A DNA stretch of 64,000 nucleotides from Microbispora sp. NBC_01189. GTDB lineage: Bacteria; Actinomycetota; Actinomycetes; Streptosporangiales; Streptosporangiaceae. Numbering within the stretch: the first letter of the stretch is position 1; each line of letters opens with the position of its first letter. The translations under genes and the position numbers were made by a program. The stretch covers positions 2,771,501 to 2,835,500 of the forward strand of contig NZ_CP108581.1 in the NCBI RefSeq assembly GCF_036010665.1. The letters are read 5' to 3'. A model generated the notes under the pieces. The model was not told where the DNA came from and did not search any database. It saw only the letters and a program-made list of their open reading frames with translations. Positions 1 to 6,462 of this stretch are shown here, one piece after another.

Positions 1-2
1 GC

Positions 3-722
3 AACTACTACCTGACCAACCCGCTGCTGCCGCCCGCCGATCCGACGCTGGACAACTACCGGCTCGTGATCGAGATGGACTTCCCGCTGTACTTCCTGAA
101 CAGCCTCCTCGTCGCCGTCGGCACGGTGATCCCGTCGGTCCTGTTCTCGTTCATGGCGGCGTACGCGATCGTCCGGAGCGGCAGTGCCAGCCGGTTCCTC
201 CGCGGGGTGAACTCGCTCTTCCTGATGGGCCTGGCCATCCCGCTGCAGGCGACGGTCATCCCGATCTACCTGATGATCATCAAGCTGCACCTCTACGACT
301 CGCTGACGGCGCTGGTCCTGCCGTCGATCGCCTTCGCGATCCCGCTGTCGGTGCTGGTGCTGTCCAACTTCATCCGGGACGTGCCCAAGGAGCTCTTCGA
401 GTCGATGCGGATGGACGGCGCGACCGAGTGGATGACACTGTGGCGCCTGGCCTTCCCGCTGACCCGGCCGGCCGTGGTGACGGTGTCGATCTACAACGCG
501 CTGAACGTCTGGAACGGGTTCCTGCTGCCGCTGATCCTCACCCAGAGCCCCGACAAGCGCACCCTGCCACTGGGACTGGCGGCGTTCCAGGGCGGGCCGT
601 ACGGCGTGAACGTGCCCGCCGTGCTCGCCTCAGTGGTACTGACCATCCTGCCGATCCTGGTCCTCTACACCGTTGGGCGCCGTCAGCTGCTCAGCGGCCT
701 GACCGCCGGTTTCGGCAAGTAG
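3..722 (+). CDS. Carbohydrate ABC transporter permease, MalG/CebG type (5' end outside window)
   Basis: Inner-membrane permease of a CUT1-type sugar importer; the reading frame is already open at base 3, so the N-terminus lies upstream. About 240 residues are visible with five or six hydrophobic segments. The EAA loop that docks the ATPase is clear (ELFESMRMDGATEWMTLWRL, about residue 130 of the visible part). It ends in a short charged tail at 722. Binding protein and partner permease should lie just upstream. A CebR-type palindrome 8 kb downstream makes cello-oligosaccharides a possible substrate, but nothing in this fragment fixes the sugar. Confidence 0.93.
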   Translation, partial: NYYLTNPLLPPADPTLDNYRLVIEMDFPLYFLNSLLVAVGTVIPSVLFSFMAAYAIVRSGSASRFLRGVNSLFLMGLAIPLQATVIPIYLMIIKLHLYDSLTALVLPSIAFAIPLSVLVLSNFIRDVPKELFESMRMDGATEWMTLWRLAFPLTRPAVVTVSIYNALNVWNGFLLPLILTQSPDKRTLPLGLAAFQGGPYGVNVPAVLASVVLTILPILVLYTVGRRQLLSGLTAGFGK

Positions 723-754
723 CACCCGCCGGGGCCCCGGGGGGCCCCGGCCCC

Positions 755-1018
755 TCAGTGTCCGCCGTACAGGCGGTCCAGGGGGACGAGCTCCACGTCG
801 GGCCGGCCGCCGGCCAGGCGCACCAGCGCCGCGGAGAACCCGGACCGGGCGAACAGGATCAGCTTCGGGAGGGCGCCGAACGACGTGGTCTCCGAGCGCC
901 GATGGTTGCCGGCGCTGATCGCGCTCAGCGTCGCCGCGTACGAGGTCGGATCGGCGATCGCGGGCTCTTCCCGCAGGAGCAGGGTGCCCTCGCGGAACAT
1001 CGCGGAGGCGGGGTTCAA
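755..1018 (-). pseudogene. Remnant of a DUF234-type AAA ATPase with internal deletion
   Basis: An 87-codon frame whose C-terminus (LILFARSGFSAAL...VELVPLDRLYG) matches the usual end of actinobacterial DUF234/COG1672 ATPases. Its first half (ADPTSYAATLSAISAGNHRR) resembles the winged-helix segment that normally lies well upstream of DUF234. The P-loop ATPase module and most of DUF234 are missing, so two fragments of one ancestral gene seem joined by a deletion. No good ribosome binding site was seen. Family assignment is from memory of motifs. Confidence 0.6.
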
Positions 1019-1176
1019 CAGGCGCCGCTGAACCTACCGGTCGGACTCGGCGGTCCGCGTATCGTAGTTGGGCCCTATGACTCGGCCTCCGAGATCTTGC
1101 CAAGGGCCGGCAATCATCCGGCCCGCGTTCGGCGGGAGCGGAGACGGGGACCGGACGGCGGGGTAGAGGCACAGCG

Positions 1177-1746
1177 ATGCCGATCACTCCCACATCCGAC
1201 ACTCCTCACGCGGCCAAGCGCCGGGCCGGCGTAGGGCCCGCCGCGACGGCGGCGACGATCGCGCTCGGGCCGGCCCTGATGACGGCCCTGATGGCGGCCA
1301 CTGTGGTGGTCCTGACGACGGCTCTGATGACGGCCCTGACGGTGGGCCTGATGGTGGGCCTGATGGTGGGCATGGCGCTGGACGCGGGTGCGGCGAGCGC
1401 CTCCGCCCTGTCCCGGCCGCCCGCCGGTCACCCTGCCGGAACCGGGCACCGCGCCGGTCACCCTGCCGGAACCGGTGACGGCAACGGGAACGACGCGGCC
1501 GTACGCGTGGGCAATGGCTCGGACAACCGGAACATGGTGACGATCGGCAGCACGCGCATCCGCGGCGTCCTGTACCAGTTCTCCGCCGGAGTCGGCGGGG
1601 TGAGCAGCGTGCAGGGCGGCCTCTGCCGGCCGCACGGCCGCCTCTGCGTGCTGAAGCAGAAGGTGCGCGCGTCCGCCTCCGAGTCGCCGGTCACCGCGCG
1701 TGCCGGTCATCACCTCCGTTCCCGGCCGGGTGAACGGCTTGCGTGA
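1177..1746 (+). CDS. Small secreted or membrane-anchored protein, tandem family member 1
   Basis: First of four adjacent paralogues. The ATG is preceded by GTAGAGG. Residues about 20-70 are strongly hydrophobic with repeated ALMTALM/GLMVGLM blocks, longer than a normal signal peptide and possibly a membrane anchor. Two short HPAGTG repeats follow, then the family domain (about residues 100-160): VGNGSDNRN, GSTRIRG, a Gly/Val stretch, and a cysteine pair in the form C-R-x5-C (CRPHGRLC). The basic tail overlaps the next gene. Function unknown. The shared domain with the next three genes is the reason to call it real. Confidence 0.72.
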   Translation: MPITPTSDTPHAAKRRAGVGPAATAATIALGPALMTALMAATVVVLTTALMTALTVGLMVGLMVGMALDAGAASASALSRPPAGHPAGTGHRAGHPAGTGDGNGNDAAVRVGNGSDNRNMVTIGSTRIRGVLYQFSAGVGGVSSVQGGLCRPHGRLCVLKQKVRASASESPVTARAGHHLRSRPGERLA

Positions 1747-2134
1747 CCGGCCGGCCGTGCGGGTTCTCGTCCCCCTGGTCCAGGCGATCGCGATCGTGAT
1801 CGCCTGGACCATCGCGCCACCTGTCGCGAACGCGGCGGCGCTCCGGGACGATGGCGGCGACCGGAACGGCAACCGCGCCCTGATCCGCGTGGGCAACGGC
1901 ATCGACAACACGAGCCACATGGCGGTGGGCAGCGCGAGAAACGGCGGCATCCAGCAGCAGACGGTCGGCGTCGGCGGAATCGGCAACGCCCAGAGCACAG
2001 CCTGCCGGCGGGGGTTCCGCCGCTGTGCGGCGACCCAGAGAATATGGGCGTCGGACCAGCAGTATTCGGGGGAAATTTCGCCCCGAATCCGACGTGATGC
2101 CAAAAGGACCGCCATGGGGTCGATGCGGCGGTAA
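1730..2134 (+). CDS. Small secreted protein, tandem family member 2
   Basis: Second paralogue. The start is uncertain: GTG 1730 is used because it places a signal peptide (VLVPLVQAIAIVIAWTIAPP...ANAAA) near the N-terminus; GTG 1700 is in frame, and neither has a convincing Shine-Dalgarno. The gene overlaps the end of member 1 by 17 bp, suggesting translational coupling. The domain reads VGNGIDNTS, GSARNGGIQQQ, GVGG, then CRRGFRRC (C-R-x5-C) and QRIW, with a basic C-terminal extension. The QRIW after the second cysteine is shared with member 3. Function unknown. Confidence 0.7.
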   Translation: MNGLRDRPAVRVLVPLVQAIAIVIAWTIAPPVANAAALRDDGGDRNGNRALIRVGNGIDNTSHMAVGSARNGGIQQQTVGVGGIGNAQSTACRRGFRRCAATQRIWASDQQYSGEISPRIRRDAKRTAMGSMRR

Positions 2135-2237
2135 TCATTTCACTGCGGCGGTGACGCGCGCGGCCCTGCGGGGTAGATCCGGGGTGGATGCCCGGTGTAT
2201 TCCACCGGACGCGGAAACCGAGAGGGCGTAGAAGACA

Positions 2238-2624
2238 ATGGCTCGTCACACGGCGCGAAAAGCGCTCGCCGGCCCGGCGGCACGCCTGCTGGCGCTGGGC
2301 GCACTGGCGGTCACGAGCGCGGCCGTCGCGCTCTCGCCGGGCAGCGCCGCCGCGGCGGCGGGCCGGGGCGGCGGCGGTGACGCCAACGCCTCCGGCACGC
2401 GATGGGTCATCAACAACGGCCTGAACAACCGCGCCTACCTGCTGACCGGCAGTCAGCGGAACGCCTTCGGCGCCCAGCAGGTCGTCGCGGGCGTGGACGC
2501 GGCGGTGAACACGCAGGCCGCCAACTGCAGGCACCGGCCTGGTTGTGGCGTCCCTCAGCGCATCTGGGGCACCAACACGAGTTTCCCGACCACCCGGGGA
2601 AACGTGACGTGGGGAGGACACTGA
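2238..2624 (+). CDS. Small secreted protein, tandem family member 3
   Basis: Third paralogue, 128 residues. ATG is preceded by GAGAGGGCG with good spacing. A standard Sec signal peptide (RLLALGALAVTSAAVAL...SAAAAA, cleavage near residue 37) leads to a Gly-rich linker. The domain follows: NNGLNNRAYLL, GSQRNAFGAQQ, an N/T/A stretch, CRHRPGC (C-R-x4-C), PQRIWG. The mature protein is about 90 residues, basic and Asn/Gly-rich. Extracellular location is predicted with confidence; role unknown. The cysteine pair probably forms a disulfide (inference). Confidence 0.8.
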   Translation: MARHTARKALAGPAARLLALGALAVTSAAVALSPGSAAAAAGRGGGGDANASGTRWVINNGLNNRAYLLTGSQRNAFGAQQVVAGVDAAVNTQAANCRHRPGCGVPQRIWGTNTSFPTTRGNVTWGGH

Positions 2625-2633
2625 GCCGGCATT

Positions 2634-2678
2634 GAATCTGCCCTGGATCGGCCCTGAATCGGCCCTGAATCGGCATCG
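2634..2678 (+). repeat. Short tandem repeat, about 11 bp x 4
   Basis: Four copies of an 11-12 bp unit close to AATCGGCCCTG lie between family members 3 and 4. This and 14430-14468 are the clearest intergenic tandem arrays in the first 15 kb. No coding or promoter role is evident. Confidence 0.8.
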
Positions 2679-2889
2679 AGTGGCCCCTGCCCACACGTCC
2701 GGCGGGCCGTCTGCCATGCGAACATGAGCCGCTTTTTCGAAGTCACCTGTTCGAATCAGCCTGTTGACGCCGCCTGTTTTGTACTGGGCAAGAAAACGAC
2801 AAGAGGCGCGCCGGGGAATCCGCCGGGCCATCGCCGGGATTACGCTGTGCCCGATCCGGATCGGGGCGGCACGCACAGGACGGTGGCGA

Positions 2890-3318
2890 ATGGCTCGTTC
2901 ACACGGCGGAGCGCGCGGCAGGCGCCGGCGCGACCCGCTTCTCGCCCGATTCCGCGCTGTTGTCGCCCGATTCCGCGCCGTTCTCGCCGGTCTGCTGGCC
3001 GGTCTGCTCACCGGTCTGCTCGCTGGTCCGCTCACCGGTGCGGCCGTCACGCAGGCCCTCTTCGCCGTCCCCGCGGCGGCGGCCGGCCGGCCGGCGGAGG
3101 ATCCGCCGGGGGGAAGGGGCCCGGCCACGGTCGGGAACGGCACCCGCAACCGGAACGTCGTGTTCCTGGACAGCCCCTCGCGCAGCCGTGGTCACCAGCA
3201 CACCAGCGCCAGCACCGCCGGTGGGGCGACCAGCGTGGAGGACGGCTTCTGCCGCCGGGTCACGAACTGCTCGATCAGGCAGAACCTCACGGTCGTCATC
3301 GGCGCCGCGGATTCCTGA
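2890..3318 (+). CDS. Small secreted protein, tandem family member 4
   Basis: Fourth and most divergent paralogue, 142 residues from ATG 2890 (GGACGGTGG upstream); the frame is open to 2764. A very basic n-region (RGRRRRDP) is followed by a long hydrophobic segment with GLLAGLLTGLLAG repeats and an AAAAG cleavage-like site near residue 70. The domain has VGNGTRNRNVV, SPSRSRG, and CRRVTNC (C-R-x4-C) followed by SIRQNLTV. It lacks the C-terminal QRIW but keeps the NG-x-x-N and Cys-pair signature. Function unknown. Confidence 0.72.
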   Translation: MARSHGGARGRRRRDPLLARFRAVVARFRAVLAGLLAGLLTGLLAGPLTGAAVTQALFAVPAAAAGRPAEDPPGGRGPATVGNGTRNRNVVFLDSPSRSRGHQHTSASTAGGATSVEDGFCRRVTNCSIRQNLTVVIGAADS

Positions 3319-3348
3319 GAGCGGGGCCCCTGTGGCCGCCGCCACGTG

Positions 3349-3726
3349 TCACGTCGTCGACTCGCGCCGGTCCTTCACGGCGCGTACGGCCTCCTCGGGC
3401 GAGTCGTAGAACGCGAGCAGCTGGTCCAGGCCCATGATGTGGAAGACCCGGGCGATGTCCTGCTCCAGGCCGGCCAGGAGCAGGGCGCCACCGGCGTCGT
3501 GCGCGCGCTGATGGGCGGCCACCAGCGTGGCGATGCCCGTCGAGTCGCAGAAGGTCAGGCCGGACAGGTCGATCACCAGGTCGACGCCGGGGCCGAAGGG
3601 CATCTCCGCCAGGGCCGCGCGCAGCCGGGGAGTGGTGTGGTGGTCCAGATCGCCGGTCACGACCAGCACACGTGGCCCCGCGGTGTCCGGTTGAAGGTTG
3701 ACGGTCAGGCCGTGATCATGCTGCAC
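3349..3726 (-). CDS. STAS-domain anti-anti-sigma factor
   Basis: 125-residue single STAS domain. The phosphorylation-site motif is intact (LTFCDSTGI, Ser about residue 63), so it should bind an RsbW-type kinase when unphosphorylated and be released on phosphorylation. Its ATG lies inside the end of the upstream phosphatase gene (11-bp overlap), so phosphatase and STAS protein are very likely co-translated. That pairing suggests the phosphatase reactivates this antagonist. The target sigma factor is not identifiable here. Confidence 0.93.
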   Translation of the reverse strand: MQHDHGLTVNLQPDTAGPRVLVVTGDLDHHTTPRLRAALAEMPFGPGVDLVIDLSGLTFCDSTGIATLVAAHQRAHDAGGALLLAGLEQDIARVFHIMGLDQLLAFYDSPEEAVRAVKDRRESTT

Positions 3727-5158
3727 CTTGGCTCCCGGAGGACGATGATCGGGTGGCGGGCGGGACGGACAGGGCGAGGACCGCGGTGTCGTCGGACACT
3801 CCCTCGCCCAGGGCCGTGATCAGGTTGTGCACCGTGTCCAGCAGGGCGTCGGCGCTCGTCGGCCCGGCCGCGGCGAGGCAGGCCGTCAGGCCGTCCTCGT
3901 CCAGCATCGAGCCGGTCTCGGTGCGGGCCTCGGTGAGGCCGTCGGTGTAGAGGAGCAGCGCGTCGCCGGCGTTCAGGCGCGCGCGGATCTGGGCGAAGTG
4001 GGGGTTCCGCAGGATGCCGATCAGCTGTCCGCCGGCCGGGTGGATGGGTTCGACCACGCCGTCCGCCCGCACCGCGAGCGCCGGAGGATGACCCCCCGTG
4101 GCGAGCGTGACACCGAACCCGTCGCCGTCGGGCTGCAGGATCCCGAAGACCGCGGTGCAGTACGGCGCCGGCATGTCGCCGCCCGCGTGCTCCTGCTGCA
4201 GCACCGCGTCGAGATTGGCCAGCACGGCGTGCGGATCGGCGTCGTACACCGCGGCGGCGCGCAGCGTGTAGCGGACCAGCGAGGTGAGGGAGGCGGCCCC
4301 GGCGCCCTTCCCGCAGACGTCGCCCAGGAAGAACCCCCACCGGTCGCCGTCGAGGGGGAAGAGGTCGTAGAAGTCTCCGCCGACCTCGTCGGCGGAGACG
4401 GGGTGGTAGGCGGCGGCCGCGCGCAGGCCCGGCACCCGGGGCAGCGCGGGTGGCAGCAGGGTCCGCTGCAACGTGCGGGCCAGCCGTTCCGCGCCCGCGC
4501 GGAGTTGCCGTTCGATCTCCACCGTGCGCTGCGTGACCAGCCGCGCCTGGAGCTCGTCCCGCACGAGGTCGGCCAGGTCCCGCAGGCAGGCGAGCTCCTC
4601 CTCGCCGGCCTCGCGCGGGCGGGTGTCCATGACGTTGACGCTGCCCAGCGGCTCGCCGTCGGGTGTCACGATCGGCGCCGCCGCGTGGAACCTGATCCCC
4701 GGATCGCCGCGCACCGCCGGGTCGCCGGCCGCTCCCGGGTGCAGCCGGGCGTCGGGGACGGCATGCGGGCCGTCGTGCCGTACGGCCGCGGCGCACAGGC
4801 TCCCCACGATCGGCGGCTCCACGATCGGCGGTTCGGCGATCGGGGTCTCGGCGATCGGGGTCTCGGCGACGGCGCGGCGCGCGGGCGGGCCGTGCGCGGC
4901 GATCACGCGGACGAGGTCGTCCCCGAGGATCGTCACCGTGGCGAAGGGAGCCTGGAAGATCCGCGCGGCCAGGGCGGCCACCCGGTCGAACGCGCCGCCG
5001 GACGCGGTCTCCAGGGCCGCGTAGCGGCGCACGGCCTCCAGCCGGCGCGCCTCCTCGTCGGAGTCCGCCACCGCGGGCCTGCCGGGTGCTTCCTCGACCG
5101 TGCTGACCTCGGGCTCCTCACCTGTCACCGGGGCGCACCCCGTGGGGGCCCGCGTCAC
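3716..5158 (-). CDS. GAF-SpoIIE/PP2C serine phosphatase
   Basis: 480-residue cytoplasmic phosphatase of the RsbU/RsbP class. An N-terminal GAF-like sensor (about residues 45-205) is interrupted at residues 97-119 by a Pro/Ile/Glu repeat (AETPI, AEPPI, VEPPI) encoded by 15-bp units at 4807-4866. A linker helix (LARTLQRTLLP, about 227-237) leads into the SpoIIE domain (about 238-460) with metal-binding Asp in GGDFYD (260-265) and GDVCGKG (279-285), and SDDTAVL near the end. Start is GTG 5158. It overlaps the STAS gene by 11 bp, its likely substrate. The repeat probably lies in a surface loop of the GAF fold. Confidence 0.92.
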   Translation of the reverse strand: MTRAPTGCAPVTGEEPEVSTVEEAPGRPAVADSDEEARRLEAVRRYAALETASGGAFDRVAALAARIFQAPFATVTILGDDLVRVIAAHGPPARRAVAETPIAETPIAEPPIVEPPIVGSLCAAAVRHDGPHAVPDARLHPGAAGDPAVRGDPGIRFHAAAPIVTPDGEPLGSVNVMDTRPREAGEEELACLRDLADLVRDELQARLVTQRTVEIERQLRAGAERLARTLQRTLLPPALPRVPGLRAAAAYHPVSADEVGGDFYDLFPLDGDRWGFFLGDVCGKGAGAASLTSLVRYTLRAAAVYDADPHAVLANLDAVLQQEHAGGDMPAPYCTAVFGILQPDGDGFGVTLATGGHPPALAVRADGVVEPIHPAGGQLIGILRNPHFAQIRARLNAGDALLLYTDGLTEARTETGSMLDEDGLTACLAAAGPTSADALLDTVHNLITALGEGVSDDTAVLALSVPPATRSSSSGSQGAA

Positions 5159-5169
5159 CGGTCAAACGT

Positions 5170-5421
5170 TTGCCCTATCCTACGAAACCATTGAACTGTT
5201 CCTTCCCTGACCTGCCGGACTCGCCCGACAGGGCGGCACGACACCCGGGCCAGGCCCTGCTGGTCGACCTCAGCGCGGTCGAATACCTCGACAGCGCCGG
5301 GCTGAGCGTGCTGTTCGCGCACGCCCCGCGCATCGAGCTCGTCGCCAACGACCCGCTCGCCCCGGTGCTCACCATCTCCGGCCTCGTACAGGTCACCACG
5401 GTCCACGGAATCGAGTCCTAG
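5170..5421 (+). pseudogene. Truncated STAS domain
   Basis: The frame encodes the C-terminal two thirds of a STAS domain (ALLVDLSAVEYLDSAGLSVLF), with the phospho-acceptor site reading LDSAG. The usual first beta strands and helix (about 40 residues) are replaced by a short Pro-rich segment. The only candidate start is a TTG lying 11 bp from the divergent start of the phosphatase gene, leaving no room for promoter and ribosome binding site. It is best read as a decayed STAS copy, although a minimal antagonist cannot be excluded. Confidence 0.6.
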
Positions 5422-6425
5422 ACGGCGGGCGGGGGCCAGGCGTCGCCCCAGGCGACGTCGCGCGCCTCGCGGTAGGCCTCCCCCTGCCGCTTGGAGACGG
5501 GGTGGTCGGCGAGCCCGTCGCCGTTCGTGCACAGGCGCAGCGTCACCAGCCCCTTGCGCTTCAGCGGGTGGCGCACGACACGGCTCTCGGCGCGCGGCCA
5601 CGGCCGGGCCGACGCCGCGACGTAGGAGAACTTCTCGTCCTCGAAGCTCAGCGTGCCGTCCTTGACCCGGCGGTGCAGGGCGCTGCGGTTGAGCCGGACC
5701 GCGAAGTGGCACCAGTCCCGGCCCTCCACGATCGGGCACTCGCCGTCGTGCGGGCAGGGCGCGACGATGTGCAGGCCCGCCTCCGCCAGCAGCCGCCGGG
5801 CCGCCGCGATCCCTGCGTAGCCGGCGGGCGTGCCGGGCTCGACGATCACCAGCATGCCCGCGTGCCGCGCCGACTCCAGCGCCAGGGACCGCACCACGTC
5901 GTCCCGGACTTCGGGTGACAGCTCCCCGAGCACGTACGACATGGTGACCAGGTCGGCCGCGGGCGCGGCCGACCCCCGGTCGAGCACCGTCTGCCGCCAG
6001 CGGGCCTCCCGTACGGCCGCCGCGGGCGCGCCGGCGGCCAGCCGGCGGCCGAAGGCGATCGCGGAGGCGGACTGTTCGAGGACGGTGACGTCCGTCAGGC
6101 CGGGCCAGACCGCGTTCGCGGCCCACACCGCGCTGCCCGTCCCGCCCCCCACGTCGGCGTGCGTCCCCGGCGCGAAGCCGGGCGCGAGCAGGGCGACCTG
6201 GCGCAGCGCCGCAGCCATCGCGCTGTACGTCGCCGGCATGCGGTAGCCGGCGTACGCGGCGACGGCGGCCTCGGAGCCCAGCGCGGGGACGCTCCGGTCG
6301 AAACCCTCCCGGTACTGCCGGATGAGCGTCTGGACGTTCCGCGTCAGCTCGGGCACGGGAAAGCGCCCGAGCGCCGCTTCCAGTGCGTCTTCGAGGGCAT
6401 CGGGAAGGACGGACACGCCGTTCAT
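5418..6425 (-). CDS. Rsm22/METTL17-like methyltransferase-fold protein
   Basis: 335 residues of the Rsm22 family (small ribosomal subunit-associated, SAM-methyltransferase fold). The SAM-binding glycine loop is DVGGGTGSAVWA (about residue 91), followed by the conserved MSYVLGEL and a strand with VEPGTPAGY. A cysteine cluster typical of the family (CPHDGECPI...DWCHF, about 220-240) is proposed in homologues to hold an iron-sulfur cluster. It overlaps the STAS remnant on the other strand by 4 bp. It probably acts on or with the 30S subunit; catalysis is unproven in the family. Confidence 0.87.
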   Translation of the reverse strand: MNGVSVLPDALEDALEAALGRFPVPELTRNVQTLIRQYREGFDRSVPALGSEAAVAAYAGYRMPATYSAMAAALRQVALLAPGFAPGTHADVGGGTGSAVWAANAVWPGLTDVTVLEQSASAIAFGRRLAAGAPAAAVREARWRQTVLDRGSAAPAADLVTMSYVLGELSPEVRDDVVRSLALESARHAGMLVIVEPGTPAGYAGIAAARRLLAEAGLHIVAPCPHDGECPIVEGRDWCHFAVRLNRSALHRRVKDGTLSFEDEKFSYVAASARPWPRAESRVVRHPLKRKGLVTLRLCTNGDGLADHPVSKRQGEAYREARDVAWGDAWPPPAV

Positions 6426-6462
6426 GATGCCCCGCCCCTGCTCAGCCTGTCGAAACGGCGCC

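Noticed and set aside
1114..2115. 333-residue minus-strand frame over the paralogue array
   Set aside because: Arg/Ala/His-rich shadow; the plus-strand frames have signal peptides and a shared motif.
2740..2765. tRNA T-arm-like CTGTTCGAATCAG
   Set aside because: Stem too short, no acceptor, D or anticodon arms nearby.
1177..3318. Chaplins or curli subunits
   Set aside because: No chaplin GNVVN/Cys spacing and no regular curlin S-x5-Q-x-G-x2-N-x-A repeat.
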